Source: an uncultured Lachnospiraceae bacterium (GTDB taxonomy: Bacteria; Bacillota; Clostridia; Lachnospirales; Lachnospiraceae). Taken from it: DNA of 64,000 nucleotides. Of this stretch, positions 62,584-64,000 are shown one piece after another. Below the pieces are notes generated by a model. That model saw nothing but the letters and a program-made list of their open reading frames with translations. It had not been told where the DNA came from and did not search any database. Location of the stretch: the NCBI GenBank assembly GCA_949840465.1, contig CATKXE010000001.1:1-64000 (forward strand). Reading direction: 5' to 3'. Position 1 is the stretch's first letter. Each line of letters starts with the position of its first letter. The translations under genes and the position numbers were made by a program.

Positions 62584-63336
62584 TCACTGAAGGACGCTGT
62601 AAAAATATTGGTTCAATCTGTCCCAGGACGGCTTGCCCTCCTCTTTGACTGACAATACTTCCTGCCCCATGTCTTTTAAGCTCTTCCCGATATATTCAAT
62701 CAGCTTTGTATTCCTCTGCGACTTTCCCAGTTCCGAGGAGATCTTCTTTTTCTGAAGAAGGCCTAATATGTAATCTTTCCACGTATCCTCCAGTTTCTGC
62801 CTTACAAGCTCTTCAAACAGCATGGGAGGAATCCTTCTTTCCTCCAGCAGCCATTTTGCCTGCAGCATCTGGCGGATCACATAAAAATACTTCACCAGCC
62901 AGACTTCATCATCCTGAAAATAGGTCCGATAATCCACAGACGCCGTATGGATATAACTCTGGGCACACTTTTTCACGGAGAAATATTCTGGAAGAAGCAT
63001 CCTTAACTCCACTGCTTCCGGTGTTGAACGATATACTGTGGGGGAAGAAAACCACTCATACACTTCCGGTGTTGAACGGTACACCATACGGAGCACCCGT
63101 CTCAGATCCCACCCTTCAATATCCAAAAGGTCATCCTGCTGCGCATCTATAGAATCCCTGATCTCTTCCAGCCGGAGATACTCCTTTTTATCCCTGATAT
63201 AAACAAACCGCACATCATAGTCACTATTCGGTGAGGCAAAGCCCCATGCCCGGCTCCCTGTCTCCACAGCCCAAATGACCCTGACATGCTCCTTCTGCTC
63301 TATCTCACCTAATTTCGCCCGAATAATTGCTTCCAT
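62584..63336 (-). CDS. YcgL/RlaP-family nucleotidyltransferase
   Basis: WAVETGSRAWGFASPNSDYDVRFVYIR, RMVYRSTPEVYEWFSSPTVY. Confidence 0.88.
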   Translation of the reverse strand: MEAIIRAKLGEIEQKEHVRVIWAVETGSRAWGFASPNSDYDVRFVYIRDKKEYLRLEEIRDSIDAQQDDLLDIEGWDLRRVLRMVYRSTPEVYEWFSSPTVYRSTPEAVELRMLLPEYFSVKKCAQSYIHTASVDYRTYFQDDEVWLVKYFYVIRQMLQAKWLLEERRIPPMLFEELVRQKLEDTWKDYILGLLQKKKISSELGKSQRNTKLIEYIGKSLKDMGQEVLSVKEEGKPSWDRLNQYFYSVLQ

Positions 63337-63494
63337 CTCTCCATCTCCCCAAGTCTAAAATTCTGCCGTCGCGCAATGCTTTGGTCTCCCCCTGAAGAAT
63401 CACATCTGTCCGCCAAAAAACAACTGCCGGCCCGACTGACCCCAACTCCGATCCACGCCAAAGCGAAACTATATTCCAGGCTAATATAAAACCA

Positions 63495-64000
63495 TTAATC
63501 CGCTAAAGTTTCCGGTTCAGGATACTCTTCCCCGAACAACTCCGCTGTCACCTTCTTCATCACCTGCGGCGAAAGCGGCCGATCCTGATAGTCCGTCTGA
63601 GTATCTGCAATCTTGTTAACCACATCCATCCCTTCCGTAATCTTCCCAAACGCGGCATATGCGCCATCCAGATGCGGTGATTTCTTATGCATAATGAAAA
63701 ACTGGGAACCCGCGGAATCAGGATGCATTGCACGCGCCATGGATAACACGCCTTCATCATGCTCCAGATTATTTTCAAAGCCGTTCTGCGAAAATTCGCC
63801 GCGGATACTGTAACCCGGGCCGCCCATTCCCGTACCGTCAGGACATCCTCCCTGAATCATAAACCCACTGATCACCCGATGGAAAATCAGCCCGTCATAA
63901 TATCCCCTGTTCACCAGAGATATAAAATTGCGCACCGTGTTCGGCGCGATCTCCGGATAAAGCTCTGCTTTCATAATGTCCCCGTTTTCCATCTCAAATA
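63495..64000 (-). CDS. Cyclophilin-type peptidyl-prolyl isomerase (5' end runs off the window)
   Basis: KAELYPEIAPNTVRNFISLVNRGYYDGLIFHRVISGFMIQGGCPDGTGMGGPGYSI; frame open through position 64000 (..FEMENG). Confidence 0.93.
   Translation of the reverse strand, partial: FEMENGDIMKAELYPEIAPNTVRNFISLVNRGYYDGLIFHRVISGFMIQGGCPDGTGMGGPGYSIRGEFSQNGFENNLEHDEGVLSMARAMHPDSAGSQFFIMHKKSPHLDGAYAAFGKITEGMDVVNKIADTQTDYQDRPLSPQVMKKVTAELFGEEYPEPETLAD

Overview
A 64 kb chromosomal window that looks like a Lachnospiraceae/Clostridia genome, inferred from gene content: sigK, spoIIID, codY, dnaE-pfkA, smf(dprA)-topA-codY and groESL with CIRCE. It is mostly housekeeping DNA. I find about 53 protein genes, two tRNAs (Ser-GGA, Arg-CCG) and one CIRCE element. 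There is no rRNA, CRISPR array, prophage or transposase. The most interesting signals are small or non-coding. (1) An un-called 46-codon Cys-rich ORF (61738..61878) has a strong RBS, a structured ~160-nt leader and a sigmaA-like promoter, and sits directly upstream of a PduO-type cobalamin adenosyltransferase. (2) A 136-nt near-palindrome (55388..55523) has 16-bp perfect terminal inverted repeats. (3) A mosaic family of dispersed intergenic hairpin repeats occurs near gene 3' ends. (4) An orphan BceAB-type ABC transporter has a TTACA-N4-TGTAA operator, and a near-copy of that operator lies inside the ahcY promoter. (5) A structured leader precedes ahcY. (6) A giant DUF4132 protein sits beside a protein with a possible beta-grasp C-terminus. 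No database search was possible, so family names come from recognising motifs in the translations.
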